64,000 bases of DNA, from the NCBI RefSeq assembly GCF_902859625.1, contig NZ_CADIJX010000002.1, positions 1-64,000 of the forward strand, read 5' to 3'. The notes beneath the pieces are model-generated. The model had not been told where the DNA came from. It worked only from the letters and a program-made list of their open reading frames with translations, and did no database searches. This document shows positions 44,898 to 54,433 of this stretch, piece after piece (the stretch's first letter is position 1; the number at the start of each line of letters is the position of its first letter). The DNA is from Achromobacter pestifer. GTDB lineage: Bacteria > Pseudomonadota > Gammaproteobacteria > Burkholderiales > Burkholderiaceae_B. The position numbers were made by a program, and so were the translations under genes.

Positions 44898-45377
44898 TCA
44901 GCCGGGCCTGCCGGCCAGCATGCGCGTGGCCGTGTAGGCCATCACAGGCTTGTCGTGCTGATTGCGGACTTCGATGGCGGACGTGACGACTGCCCGGTTG
45001 CGCTGCGAAGTCGGGCGGACCTCCGTCACCTCGATCTCCGCCCAGATGGTGTCTCCCGCGATCACGGGGGCCAGCATTTTCTTGTGGACTTCCAGCAGCG
45101 CCAAGCCCGTGCCTTGAACCATGCCTTGCATGATCAATCCTTCGATCAGGCCGTAGGTCAGGCCACCGGGGGCGGGGCGGCCCGCTATGGCGCCGCGCGC
45201 ATAGGTGGTGTCGATGAAGATTGTTTCCAACATGCCCGTGACGCTGATGAAATTGACGATGTCGGTTTCCGTGACGGTGCGGCGGAATGTGTGGAAGCGC
45301 TGGCCAACGCTCAGGTCCTGCCAGTAATAGCCCTGACCGAGTTGCGCGATGGGGGAGTCGTTGCGGTGTGCTGTCAT
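44898..45377 (-). CDS. MaoC-like hydratase/dehydratase
   Basis: The 159-aa protein has a single hotdog fold: TVTETDIVNFISVTGMLETIFIDTTYA is the equivalent of the hydratase-2 motif, though the usual D-x-x-x-x-H catalytic pair is altered (no His after the aspartate). It starts four bases inside the end of the CoA-transferase gene (ATGA overlap), so the two are translated together. A hydratase acting on the CoA ester made by the CoA-transferase is the likely role; the missing histidine leaves activity uncertain. Confidence 0.83.
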   Translation of the reverse strand: MTAHRNDSPIAQLGQGYYWQDLSVGQRFHTFRRTVTETDIVNFISVTGMLETIFIDTTYARGAIAGRPAPGGLTYGLIEGLIMQGMVQGTGLALLEVHKKMLAPVIAGDTIWAEIEVTEVRPTSQRNRAVVTSAIEVRNQHDKPVMAYTATRMLAGRPG

Positions 45378-46618
45378 GCAAGGTCCAAGTGGTTGTCGTG
45401 GGGGGCGGAAAGCGCGTCCCGGGCGGCGCCGGTCTTTAGAAGCGTGGCGATCTGGCCGTCGTCCAAGCCGGCTTGGCGCAGCACGTTTTGCGTGTGCTCA
45501 CCCAGCCGAGGCGGCATGGACGGCGGCACGTGGGAATGCTCAAGGCGCACGGGGCTGCGGGCAAAGCGATAGCGGCTACCGGACGCGCTTTCCAACGGCA
45601 CGAAGAAATCCACGCTTTGCAGGTGCGGGTCCGTTTCCAGATCCTGTAGGCGGTTGATCGGCGCAGCGGGAATCTCCAGCCGTTCGCACAGGGCCAACCA
45701 GTACGCGGTGTCGTGTTTGGCGACAGCTCCTGCCAGCAGTTCGTAGAGTGTTTCGATATGCCGCGTTCGGGCGGAAATGTCGGCGAAGCGCTCGTCTTCC
45801 GCCAGATCGGGGTGACCGGCTGCGATGAAGAAGTTGCGCCAGTGCGTGTCGGTATAAGGCATCAGGCAGACATGGCCGTCGGCGGTCTGGCAGGGTCTGC
45901 GCCAGGGAGTGAGCACACGCGGGTACCCGGCCTGGCCCGGCTCATCGACCAGGTGCCTGCCGTAGTAATGCTCCATCAGCACATAGGACGTCATGCTTTC
46001 GAACATAGGCACTTCGAGCGCCTGGCCGAGGCCGGTGCGCGAACGCTGGAACAACGCGGCCAGGATTGCGTGCGCCGCGATCAGGCCGCAGGTCTTGTCC
46101 GCGGCCACCGTGGGCAGGTAGCGCGGCACGCCCGTCTGGCGGTCGACAAGGTCGGCTACTCCTGACAGGCCTTGGATGATGTCGTCGTATGCGGGCCGGC
46201 CATCGTAGGCGCCGCCCACGCCGAAACCGTACAGCCCGGCATACACCAGCCGCGGATTTCGGGCGCATAGCGTGGCGGGATCCAGTCCCAACGCCGTCAT
46301 CTTGGCGGGGCGCATGCTGTGCATCAACACGTCGGCCTGATCCACCATCGTCAGCAACGCCTGCCTCGCCGAGGCCTGCTTCAGGTCCAGCACGATGCTG
46401 CGCTTGTTGCGGTTCATGCCAAGGAAGATGGCCGCCATGCCGGGCTCTTGCGACGGCCCGGTGTGGCGCGTGGAGTCGCCGTCGGGACTTTCGACCTTGA
46501 TCACGTCGGCGCCGTAGTCGGCCAGTATCTGCGACGCATAGGGGCCGAATACGACGGATGTCAGGTCCAGAATGCGCACACCGCCCAGCGCGCTGCCGGA
46601 AGAGAGAGGGGATGTCAT
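45374..46618 (-). CDS. CaiB/BaiF-family CoA-transferase
   Basis: The 414-aa protein (ATG 46618; ATG 46627 is an alternative) belongs to the class III CoA-transferases: RILDLTSVVFGPYASQILADYGADVIKVE at the start, NRNKRSIVLDLK and later YDDIIQGLSGVADL. These enzymes move CoA between carboxylic acids. The order CaiB-MaoC-Bug suggests uptake, activation and hydration of a carboxylate. The LysR gene at 46696 is divergent and likely regulates it. Confidence 0.91.
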   Translation of the reverse strand: MTSPLSSGSALGGVRILDLTSVVFGPYASQILADYGADVIKVESPDGDSTRHTGPSQEPGMAAIFLGMNRNKRSIVLDLKQASARQALLTMVDQADVLMHSMRPAKMTALGLDPATLCARNPRLVYAGLYGFGVGGAYDGRPAYDDIIQGLSGVADLVDRQTGVPRYLPTVAADKTCGLIAAHAILAALFQRSRTGLGQALEVPMFESMTSYVLMEHYYGRHLVDEPGQAGYPRVLTPWRRPCQTADGHVCLMPYTDTHWRNFFIAAGHPDLAEDERFADISARTRHIETLYELLAGAVAKHDTAYWLALCERLEIPAAPINRLQDLETDPHLQSVDFFVPLESASGSRYRFARSPVRLEHSHVPPSMPPRLGEHTQNVLRQAGLDDGQIATLLKTGAARDALSAPHDNHLDLA

Positions 46619-46695
46619 ATCGGGCATCCTATCGGCGCGGTGCATACACGTCTAATATGGCTTCGGTATCACTTGATATGGATTCTGTTATGGCC

Positions 46696-47589
46696 ATGGA
46701 TTTACGGCAACTCCGGCAGTTTGTGACCATTGCGGAGTTGGGGAGCTACCGTCGCGCCGCCGATGCGCTGCATATTGCGCAGCCGGCCCTGTCGGTTTCC
46801 ATACAGAAACTGGAGCATTCGGTGGGCGTGCCGCTGTTGGTGCGCGGCGCCAAGGGCGTGACCCCGACACCCGCAGGCGCTGCATTGATGGCCGACGCCC
46901 GCCGCGCGCTGTTCCATTCCGAGCAGGCGCGTCAGGCAGCGCGCCGCGCCGCACTGGGGGAGTGGGGCACGCTGCGATTGGGGTTCGTCGGGTCCGCCAC
47001 CTACATGCTGCTGCCGCGCTGCCTGCCGGCATTCCGCGCCCAGTACCCCGATGTGCAGCTTGATCTGCGTGAAGACAGCACGGTCGGTTTGGTGGCGATG
47101 CTGCGCGCCAACGATATCGACGCGGGCCTGGTGCGAGGGCCGCTGGCGGAAGATGTGGCCCTGGATTCCTGGGTGGTCGAGCAGGACGACCTGATCCTGG
47201 CCGTGCCTGCCACGCACCCGCTGGCGGGCGGTGGACCGATTGCGCTGGAGCGTACGCGCTCCGAGAATTTCGTGCTGTATTCGCCTGCCAAAGTGCCAGG
47301 CTTGAACGGCGTGGCGCTGGCGCTATGCCACAAAGCCGGTTTCTCGCCCCGCATCAGCCAAGAGGCGATACAGGTGCAGACACTGGTCAGCCTGGTTGCC
47401 AGCGGTCTGGGGCTGGCGCTTGTGCCGGGCGTGACGCGGGCATACTCCACGCCGCACGTGGCGTTCGTGTCATTGACTGACGCCGACGCGCATGGCGCGT
47501 TATCGCTGTCGCTGGTGACCCACCGCGATACATCATGTGCATCGGTGCTGCGGCTGCGCGACAGCATGCTATCGCTTGCCGTCTGTTGA
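46696..47589 (+). CDS. LysR-family transcriptional regulator
   Basis: The 297-aa protein is read from ATG 46696 (MDLRQLRQFVTIAELGSYRR), the common LysR start; ATG 46690 and 46678 are possible. The helix-turn-helix (residues 1-60) is followed by a substrate domain. It is divergent from the CaiB-MaoC-Bug genes, 77 bases away, and convergent with the second Bug gene. Confidence 0.91.
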   Translation: MDLRQLRQFVTIAELGSYRRAADALHIAQPALSVSIQKLEHSVGVPLLVRGAKGVTPTPAGAALMADARRALFHSEQARQAARRAALGEWGTLRLGFVGSATYMLLPRCLPAFRAQYPDVQLDLREDSTVGLVAMLRANDIDAGLVRGPLAEDVALDSWVVEQDDLILAVPATHPLAGGGPIALERTRSENFVLYSPAKVPGLNGVALALCHKAGFSPRISQEAIQVQTLVSLVASGLGLALVPGVTRAYSTPHVAFVSLTDADAHGALSLSLVTHRDTSCASVLRLRDSMLSLAVC

Positions 47590-47649
47590 CCGGCGCCGCC
47601 CGAGCAAGACAGGCAGGGCGGCGCGGTTGCCTTGATGCGGGGTGAACCG

Positions 47650-48645
47650 CTATTGCATCTTCAGTCCGAGCTCGGCCACGAATTTCTTCTCTTCCGCCAC
47701 TTGCCGGACGGCGTAGTCCGTATAGGTCGCACTATCCATCAGCATGTGCGGCTGATCCGCGTTTTCCAGTGCGCGGTTGTATTCGGGATCGCGCGACGCG
47801 CGGTGGAATGCCTGTTGCAGCACGGCCACCACCTTGGGGTCCATGCCCTTGGGGCCAGCGATGCCTACCGGATTGGACGCGATGATCGGATAGCCCAGTT
47901 CCGTCAGCGTGGGCACGTCGGGCACACGCTTGGCGCGCGCATCTCCCATGACGGCCAGCAAGCGGGCCTTGCCGGTATCGATCATCGGCCCCCAGCCGGC
48001 ATCCGACACCATCTGGATGTGCCCGCCCAGCAGCGCGGTGGTTTCTTCGGCGGCGCCTTTGTAGGGGATGAAGTTGAACTTCACGTCCGTCAGCCGCGAC
48101 AGGCGTTCGATGGCGATGCGGCCGGAACCGCCTGTGCCCGTGCCGCCATAGCTGATCTTCTCGGGGTTCGCGCGGGCATCCGCGATGAGTTCATCCAGCG
48201 TCTTCCAGGGCGCGTCCTGACGCACGACGATGCCGTAGGAATAGGCCGTCATGCCGGCCACATACGTGAAGTCCGTGAGCGGGTCGTAATTCACCGTTTG
48301 CAGGAACGGGTAGCGAAACAGTGTCCCCACCACCACCGACACCGTGTAGCCGTCAGGCGCGGCGGTTTGCGCCATCGCGGCCGGACCCAGGGTGCCGCCC
48401 GCGCCGGGGCGGTTGGCGATGATGACGGTTTGCCCAAGCTCGCGCGTCGCGGCTACCGCTAGCGCGCGCATCTGCGTATCGGTGGCGCCGCCCGCCGGAA
48501 AGGGCACGATCAAGGTGACGGGGCGGGTGGGAAAGCCGCTGGCGTGCGCGGGGCGGCCAAGCGTCAGTGCGGCCGGCAGGGCCAGCCCCAGCTTGAGCAG
48601 GCTGCGGCGGGTGGGCGAGGCGGTGCTGCGACGAGGGTCAATCAT
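47650..48645 (-). CDS. Bug-family substrate-binding protein with Tat-type signal
   Basis: The 331-aa protein starts at ATG 48645 with ggag upstream; the open frame runs on upstream as a shadow. The N-terminus has a twin-arginine motif (PTRRSLLKLGLALPAAL, residues 11-27) and a cleavage region ending PAHA. The mature part follows the Bug pattern: FPTRPVTLIVPFPAGGATDTQMRALA, ANRPGAGGTLG and PDGYT. It lies downstream of a CaiB/BaiF gene, as in the other Bug module of this window. Confidence 0.92.
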   Translation of the reverse strand: MIDPRRSTASPTRRSLLKLGLALPAALTLGRPAHASGFPTRPVTLIVPFPAGGATDTQMRALAVAATRELGQTVIIANRPGAGGTLGPAAMAQTAAPDGYTVSVVVGTLFRYPFLQTVNYDPLTDFTYVAGMTAYSYGIVVRQDAPWKTLDELIADARANPEKISYGGTGTGGSGRIAIERLSRLTDVKFNFIPYKGAAEETTALLGGHIQMVSDAGWGPMIDTGKARLLAVMGDARAKRVPDVPTLTELGYPIIASNPVGIAGPKGMDPKVVAVLQQAFHRASRDPEYNRALENADQPHMLMDSATYTDYAVRQVAEEKKFVAELGLKMQ

Positions 48646-48716
48646 GGTTGTCTCCATCCTGATTTTCATGGGCGCGGCAAGGGGAGCGCCGCGCCTGTTG
48701 CATCGGCCGTATGTCC

Positions 48717-49886
48717 CTACTGCGCGATGCCGCGTCCGGTCAGGCTGGCGATGCCGGCGGTGTCGTAGCCGGCCTCGCGCAGGATCTGATCGGTGTGTTC
48801 GCCAGGCAGTGGCGCCTGGCGGTGAATGGCGAACTGGAAGCCCGACATCTTCACGGGGCTGGCGATCTGCGCGCTGGTCCCGTAGACCGCGTGCCGGGTC
48901 TGGTGCACCATGGCGCGCGCCGCGAATTGCGGATGCGTCAGGCTCTCGGACAGCGTCAGCACGGGCGACACGCAGCAATCCACGCCGCCAAGCACGTCCA
49001 GCCAGTGCGACAGCGGCCGCGCGCCGAACAGGCGTTGCAGTTCGCTCTTGACGTGAGCCTGTTGCGTGGAATCGCCGTCGCGGTGCAGGGGTAGAAGGTC
49101 GGGGCGTTCCAGGCGCTGGCACAAGGCATTCCAGAATTTGGATTCCAGCGCGGCCACGGCCAGATAGCGGCCGTCTTGCGTGCGGTATTGCCCGTAGCAC
49201 GCCAACGCGCCCGACAGGCTGTCGGCACCTGCCGGCCGTGTCTCGCCCTGGGCATTCAGCGTGGCCAGCGGCACGACCGCCCCGGCCAGCAGCCCGTCCG
49301 CGATGGCGATGTCCACATAGCGCCCGCGTCCGGTGCGTTGCGCGTCGACCAACGCCGCCAGAATACCCATTACCGCGGTGAGCGAGCCGCCCAGGATATC
49401 GGCCACGGGCAGGTTGGACAGCGCCGGCTGGTCTGGCCCGCAACCCATTTGATCCGCCACGCCGGCATAGGCGGAATAGTTCAAGTCATGGCCAGCGGCG
49501 TCGCATTGCGGGCCATCCTGGCCGTAGCCCGTAATGCTGCAATACACCAGGCGGGGATTGTGCTGCGACAGCGTGGGGTAGTCGGCCTTCAGGCGCTTGG
49601 CCACGCCGGGCCGGAAGCTCTCGATCACGACATCAGCATCGCGCGCCAGCGCAGCCAGCGCCGCCTGTCCCTCGGGGTGTTTCAAGTCCAGGCGTACCCC
49701 GCGTTTGTTGCGGTTGCACACCGCGCGCAATGATGGCGGCGCGTAATCGCCGGCCTGCGTGTCCTCGATCTTGATGACGTCTGCGCCCAGGTCGGCCAGG
49801 TACTGCGCGCCCAGCGGGCCGGGCAGCAAGCGCGACAAATCCAGAATCCTGATGCCCGCAAGCGGGGCGGTGTTCGGCGTATCCAA
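48717..49886 (-). CDS. CaiB/BaiF-family CoA-transferase
   Basis: The 389-aa protein is read from a TTG at 49886, with ggag just upstream; no ATG lies near the start of homology (LDTPNTAPLAGIRILDLSRLLPGP). Core segments are YLADLGADVIKIED, NRNKRGVRLDLKHPEG and YAGVADQMG. The catalytic aspartate is expected in the DILGGSLTAV region. It precedes the Tat-exported Bug protein gene by 71 bases on the same strand. The AraC-type regulator at 50077 is divergent. Confidence 0.9.
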   Translation of the reverse strand: MDTPNTAPLAGIRILDLSRLLPGPLGAQYLADLGADVIKIEDTQAGDYAPPSLRAVCNRNKRGVRLDLKHPEGQAALAALARDADVVIESFRPGVAKRLKADYPTLSQHNPRLVYCSITGYGQDGPQCDAAGHDLNYSAYAGVADQMGCGPDQPALSNLPVADILGGSLTAVMGILAALVDAQRTGRGRYVDIAIADGLLAGAVVPLATLNAQGETRPAGADSLSGALACYGQYRTQDGRYLAVAALESKFWNALCQRLERPDLLPLHRDGDSTQQAHVKSELQRLFGARPLSHWLDVLGGVDCCVSPVLTLSESLTHPQFAARAMVHQTRHAVYGTSAQIASPVKMSGFQFAIHRQAPLPGEHTDQILREAGYDTAGIASLTGRGIAQ

Positions 49887-50076
49887 AGAGGGACTCCGGT
49901 AAATACGAAGAGGCGGCCGGCCAGGGGAGAAAACCAGTCTAGGCGCGGCTTTGCGGGGAACCAATGGCGAAATCGCTGATTTCGCTTGGCGGGAATGCTC
50001 ACGCCGGCATTCCATGCGGCAAAGCCTTTGGCTACCATCGACGCAGCCGGTATCCGATCCGTCGTTGGAATACGCC

Positions 50077-51129
50077 ATGACCCATCACACCATCGCTGTG
50101 GGGCATATCGCCCAGATCCTGCAAGGCGCGCGTAGCCGGGGCGTGGACGTGGACCGCGTCCTGGTGCGCGCCGACGTGTCGCCGGCCTTGTTGCAGGCGC
50201 CAATGGCGCGCGTGTCGCAAGCGCAATTCGCGCAGATCCTGCGCATGTTGCGTCGCGCCACGCGCGATGATTTTCTGGGTCTGGGGCAACATTCCGTGCC
50301 GATGGGGGCATTCGCGCACGCTTGCCGCCTGGCGTTGCAAGAACCCACGGTGGGGCAGGCGTTGCGGGCCGCCTTTCGCTATTACCATGGCGTGCTGCGT
50401 GACTTCACCGCGCGGCTGTGCGTCAGCGGTGACTCCGCGCACATCGTGCTCGACTCGCACGGCAAGGGTCGAGGGACACAGTGGTATGGCGAACGCACGT
50501 TCCTGCTCTTCACGCTGGGCGTGGCCAATTGGTTGGCCGCCCGGCGCATTCCGATTTCCGGCGTGGACTACAACGAAGGCGCACGCAGCGTCGACGCTCA
50601 CAAGGTCTTCCATGCACCCGTGCGTTACGGGCAGCCGATGTCGGGGCTGTGGCTGGAGTCGCGCTGGCTGGCGCTGCCGGTGGTGCAGGACGGGCAGGCA
50701 TTGAAGGCGTTTCTGGCAAACGCTCCCTTTGACCTGCTGGTGAAATACCAAGACCGCGCCACGCTGACAGATCGCATTCGCAGACTGCTGCGTAACGATT
50801 TATCCGCCGAATTGCCCTCTTTGGCGCAGGTCAGCGAGCAGTTGTCGATGACGCCGCAAACCCTCAGACGCCATCTACGCGAAGAGGGCCAGGGATTTCA
50901 GGTGCTGAAAGACGATCTGCGTCGCGATGCGGCGGTGGAATACCTGGGCCGGCACGACTTGTCCCTGATGGATATCGCGGAGCGGCTGGGCTTTTCCGAA
51001 TCCAGCACCTTCCATCGCGCCTTCAAGAAGTGGACCGGTGTATCGCCGGGGGAGTATCGCCGCAACCGCCTGGTATGCGGTCCCGCTTGCCTGCCACCGG
51101 CCACTGACACTTTCCGCCAATCCGTTTGA
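50077..51129 (+). CDS. AraC-family regulator with arabinose-binding-like N-terminal domain
   Basis: The 350-aa protein starts at ATG 50077 (MTHHTIAVGHI). Residues 20-210 form the domain found in OruR/ArgR-type AraC regulators (VDVDRVLVRADVSPALL, FLLFTLGVANWLAARRIPI), and residues 245-335 hold two helix-turn-helix motifs (LAQVSEQLSMTPQTLRRHLREEG and LMDIAERLGFSESSTFHRAFKKW). It lies 126 bases upstream of the acyl-CoA operon in the same direction and divergent from the CaiB gene, so it could control either. Confidence 0.9.
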   Translation: MTHHTIAVGHIAQILQGARSRGVDVDRVLVRADVSPALLQAPMARVSQAQFAQILRMLRRATRDDFLGLGQHSVPMGAFAHACRLALQEPTVGQALRAAFRYYHGVLRDFTARLCVSGDSAHIVLDSHGKGRGTQWYGERTFLLFTLGVANWLAARRIPISGVDYNEGARSVDAHKVFHAPVRYGQPMSGLWLESRWLALPVVQDGQALKAFLANAPFDLLVKYQDRATLTDRIRRLLRNDLSAELPSLAQVSEQLSMTPQTLRRHLREEGQGFQVLKDDLRRDAAVEYLGRHDLSLMDIAERLGFSESSTFHRAFKKWTGVSPGEYRRNRLVCGPACLPPATDTFRQSV

Positions 51130-51255
51130 CGCCTGCGGCCATTGCCGCCATGCGCGCCCCGCAGGAAGCTATGGGCTCGGCAACGGTCGGGCGCACCGCG
51201 CACGGCCGGACAGGACAGCGGGCCAAAGAGCCCGCGCGCCGCAGGAGACAATGCC

Positions 51256-52788
51256 ATGTATCTGACGCAAGGCCTGCATCGTGCAAGCCTGCTGTATCCC
51301 GGAAAGATCGCATTGCGCGAAGGCGCGCAGCGCTGGACGTATCCGGAACTGCTGGCCTGGGTGGCTCGCAAGGCGGCCGTGTTGCGCGATCGCGGCGTGC
51401 AACCGGGCGACCGTGTTGCGCTGCTGGGCGTCAATAGCGCGACCTATGTGTCGTGGATGTTGGCGTGCTGGTGGCTGGGGGCGGTGGTTCAACCGCTGAA
51501 TACCCGCTGGAGCAGCGCTGAACTGAAGCAAGGCCTGGTCGACGGAACGCCACGTTTGCTCGTGGTGGACGAGACGCTGGCGCCGCGCATGGCCGGCGTG
51601 GCGTTGCCCGCGTCCACCGTTCTGCTGTCCGCGCCGGTGCTGGAGGCCCAGTCCACCAATGCCACACCCATCGCTGACTTGCGGGCAGGTGGCGGCACCT
51701 TGGCCGCCATCTTGTACACCGGTGGCACCACGGGGTTTCCCAAAGGCGCGATGCTGACGCACGCGAATCTGTGGAGCGCCGCCGTGGCCAGGTTGGCCAC
51801 CGTGCCAACCGCCGAAGACAGCTGCGTGTTGCTGGTGGCGCCGCTGTTCCATGTGGCAGGGCTGGGCCGTTTGATGGGCCAGTTCCTGGCGGGCGCATCC
51901 GTGGTGATCCAGCGTGGCTTCAATCCGAAGGCGGTACTGCAATCCTTGCAGGACGACGGCGTGACCGAAGTATTGCTGGTGCCCAGCATGATCCAGATGC
52001 TGCTGGATGAACCGGACTTTCCCCATTACCGGATGGACGGCGTGCAGCGATTGATCTGGGGCGCGTCACCGATTTCGCCGGCGTTGCTGGAGCGAGCGCT
52101 GGCCGCATTTCCGCAGACGGAATTCGTGCATGCCTACGGCATGACCGAAACATCAGCCATGGTGGCGATCAATGCCAACGTGAGACATGGCGGCCAGCGC
52201 GCGCTATCCGCCGGACGCCCGGCGGTGGGCGTCGAAGTCCGCATCCTGGCGCCGGACGGTCAAGACGCGGCCCCCGGTGAGGTCGGTGAGTTGGCGGTGC
52301 GCGGCCCGATGGTGATCTCGGGCTACTGGAATCTGCCCGAAGAAACCGCGCGCGCTTTCGCTGACGGTTGGCTGTTGACGGGCGATGCCGCGCGGTTGGA
52401 CGAAGACGGATATCTGACGGTTGTCGATCGTCTGAAAGACATGATCGTCAGCGGCGGTGAAAACGTCTACGCGGCCGAAGTGGAAGCCGTGCTGGCGCAG
52501 CATGCGGGGGTGGCGCGTTGCGCGGTGATCGGCGTCCCGCACGAGCGCTGGGGCGAAGCGGTGCACGCAGTGATTGTGGCGCGCGCGGGCCACCCATCCG
52601 ATGTTGACGCGCTGCTCGCGCATTGCCGCCAGTGGCTGGCTTCCTACAAATGTCCCAAGAGCTTTGAATTCCGTGACGACCTGCCCCTGTCCGCTGCGGG
52701 CAAGGTGTTGAAGTCCGTTTTACGGCAAGGCCATGAATCCCCGCGTGCGGCGGTTGCCGCGACGCCTCTTCAGGAGAAACAGGCATGA
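51256..52788 (+). CDS. Acyl-CoA synthetase (AMP-binding)
   Basis: The 510-aa protein starts at ATG 51256 with aggag upstream. The adenylation motifs are ILYTGGTTGFPKGAML (A3/P-loop, near residue 155), YGMTETSAM (A5) and TGDAARLDEDGYL (A7), with the catalytic lysine in PLSAAGKVLK. It activates a carboxylic acid to its CoA ester. It is the first gene of a seven-gene operon and overlaps the thiolase gene by four bases. The chain length preference cannot be told. Confidence 0.92.
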   Translation: MYLTQGLHRASLLYPGKIALREGAQRWTYPELLAWVARKAAVLRDRGVQPGDRVALLGVNSATYVSWMLACWWLGAVVQPLNTRWSSAELKQGLVDGTPRLLVVDETLAPRMAGVALPASTVLLSAPVLEAQSTNATPIADLRAGGGTLAAILYTGGTTGFPKGAMLTHANLWSAAVARLATVPTAEDSCVLLVAPLFHVAGLGRLMGQFLAGASVVIQRGFNPKAVLQSLQDDGVTEVLLVPSMIQMLLDEPDFPHYRMDGVQRLIWGASPISPALLERALAAFPQTEFVHAYGMTETSAMVAINANVRHGGQRALSAGRPAVGVEVRILAPDGQDAAPGEVGELAVRGPMVISGYWNLPEETARAFADGWLLTGDAARLDEDGYLTVVDRLKDMIVSGGENVYAAEVEAVLAQHAGVARCAVIGVPHERWGEAVHAVIVARAGHPSDVDALLAHCRQWLASYKCPKSFEFRDDLPLSAAGKVLKSVLRQGHESPRAAVAATPLQEKQA

Positions 52789-53969
52789 ATAGAAAAGTAT
52801 GGGTGGCCGGTGTCGGCATGATCCCGTTCAGCAAACCGGGTGCAAGCGAAAGCTATTCCGTGATGGGCATGCGCGCCGTGCGCGAAGCCATGAAGGACGC
52901 GGGCGTGCCTTACGACGCCGTGCAGCAGGCCTACGCCGGTTACGTCTATGGCGATTCCACGTCCGGCCAGGCGGTGGTGTACGGGGTGGGCCTGACGGGT
53001 ATCCCTGTTTTCAACGTGAACAATAACTGCGCCAGCGGATCTTCCGCCTTGTTCCTGGCGCGGCAGGCGGTGGAAAGCGGCGCCGTGGAGTGTGCCCTGG
53101 CGGTGGGCTTTGAACAGATGGTGCCCGGCGCGTTGAAGGGCGTTTACGAAGACCGCCCGTCGCCCTTGTCGGAGTTCGTGTCGTCCATGACGGACATTCA
53201 GGGCTACGACACGGCCAAGCCGCGCGCCGCGCAGTTCTTCGGCGGCGCCGCGCGTGATTACATGAAAGAACACGATATCCGCACCGACACTTTCGCGCGC
53301 ATTTCGGTCAAAGCGCGCCAACATGCGGCGCGCAATCCTTATGCCGTGTTCCGCCAGACGGTCACGCTGGATGAAGTGATGGCGGCGCCGATGATCTTTG
53401 ATCCCCTGACTCGCCTGCAATGTTGCCCGCCTACCTGCGGGGCGGCGGCCGCCATCCTGTGCTCGGAGGATTTCGCGCGCCGCCATGGCTTGAATCCGGC
53501 GGTCAGCATCGCGGCCCAAGCGATGACGACCGACACGCCGTCGACCTTCAGCGAAGGCGATATGCGCAAGGTCGTGGGCTACGACATGACGCGCGCGGCC
53601 GCCGATCAGGTCTACGAGGCCGCTGGCGTGGACCCGGCCGATCTGGACGTGGTGGAGTTGCATGACTGCTTCACGGCGAACGAGCTGATCACTTATGAAG
53701 GCCTGCGCCTGACGCCAGAAGGCAGCGCCGAGCAGTTCATCATCGATGGCGAGAACACCTACGGCGGGCGGGTGGTCACCAATCCGTCGGGCGGACTGCT
53801 GTCCAAGGGCCATCCCCTGGGTGCGACGGGCCTGGCGCAATGCGCTGAACTGGTGTGGCAGTTGCGGGGCCAGGCGGACTTGCGCCAGGTGGAAGGCGCG
53901 CGCCTGGCGCTGCAACACAACCTGGGTCTGGGCGGTGCATGCGTCGTCACCCTGTATCAGGCCGCCTAA
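52785..53969 (+). CDS. SCP-x-type thiolase
   Basis: The 394-aa protein has the thiolase cysteine at residue 82 (NNNCASGSSALF), the histidine in LHDCFTANELITYE and the end motif GGLLSKGHPLGATG. The NELI-T-YE pattern identifies the sterol-carrier-protein-x/Ltp branch, which cleaves branched or steroid-like beta-ketoacyl-CoA. In steroid degraders such thiolases often need a DUF35 partner; none is found here. The ATG overlaps the ligase stop by four bases. Confidence 0.92.
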   Translation: MNRKVWVAGVGMIPFSKPGASESYSVMGMRAVREAMKDAGVPYDAVQQAYAGYVYGDSTSGQAVVYGVGLTGIPVFNVNNNCASGSSALFLARQAVESGAVECALAVGFEQMVPGALKGVYEDRPSPLSEFVSSMTDIQGYDTAKPRAAQFFGGAARDYMKEHDIRTDTFARISVKARQHAARNPYAVFRQTVTLDEVMAAPMIFDPLTRLQCCPPTCGAAAAILCSEDFARRHGLNPAVSIAAQAMTTDTPSTFSEGDMRKVVGYDMTRAAADQVYEAAGVDPADLDVVELHDCFTANELITYEGLRLTPEGSAEQFIIDGENTYGGRVVTNPSGGLLSKGHPLGATGLAQCAELVWQLRGQADLRQVEGARLALQHNLGLGGACVVTLYQAA

Positions 53970-53979
53970 GGAGACCGCC

Positions 53980-54423
53980 ATGCTCGACACTCGCCATATC
54001 GGCGCGCGCTTGCCTGCCTTCACCGCCGTGGTGGAAGCCGGACGCCTGCGGTTCTTCGCCAAGGCCACGGGTCAGGACGACCCTGTGTACGTCGATGACG
54101 CCGCCGCGCTTGCGGCTGGCCATCGGGCGTTGCCCGTGCCGCCCACCTTTTTCTTCTGCCTGGAAATGGATAGTCCGCGCCCGGCCGCGATGCGTGAATT
54201 GCTGGGTATCGACATCGGCCGGGTGCTGCATGGTGAACAGGGCTTCGTGTATCACGCCATGGCGTACGCGGGCGATGTGCTGCATTTCGAGCCGCGCATC
54301 ACCGACATCTATGCCAAGAAAGGCGGCGCGCTGGAATTCGTGGTGCGTGAAACGCGCGTGACCGACGCGGCCGGAAAGCGGGTCGCCGACCTGCGTGCCA
54401 CGACCGTTGTGCGCAATGGCTAG
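53980..54423 (+). CDS. MaoC-type dehydratase, N-terminal (FAS1-like) hotdog
   Basis: The 147-aa protein starts at ATG 53980, six bases after aaggag. It is a single hotdog domain of the MaoC_N type (RLRFFAKATGQDDPVYVDDAAA, then PVPPTFFF), lacking the D-x-x-x-x-H catalytic pair of hydratase 2. Such subunits pair with a catalytic hotdog; the next gene encodes one. Together they would form a heteromeric enoyl-CoA hydratase. Confidence 0.88.
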   Translation: MLDTRHIGARLPAFTAVVEAGRLRFFAKATGQDDPVYVDDAAALAAGHRALPVPPTFFFCLEMDSPRPAAMRELLGIDIGRVLHGEQGFVYHAMAYAGDVLHFEPRITDIYAKKGGALEFVVRETRVTDAAGKRVADLRATTVVRNG

Positions 54424-54433
54424 GGAGATCGAG

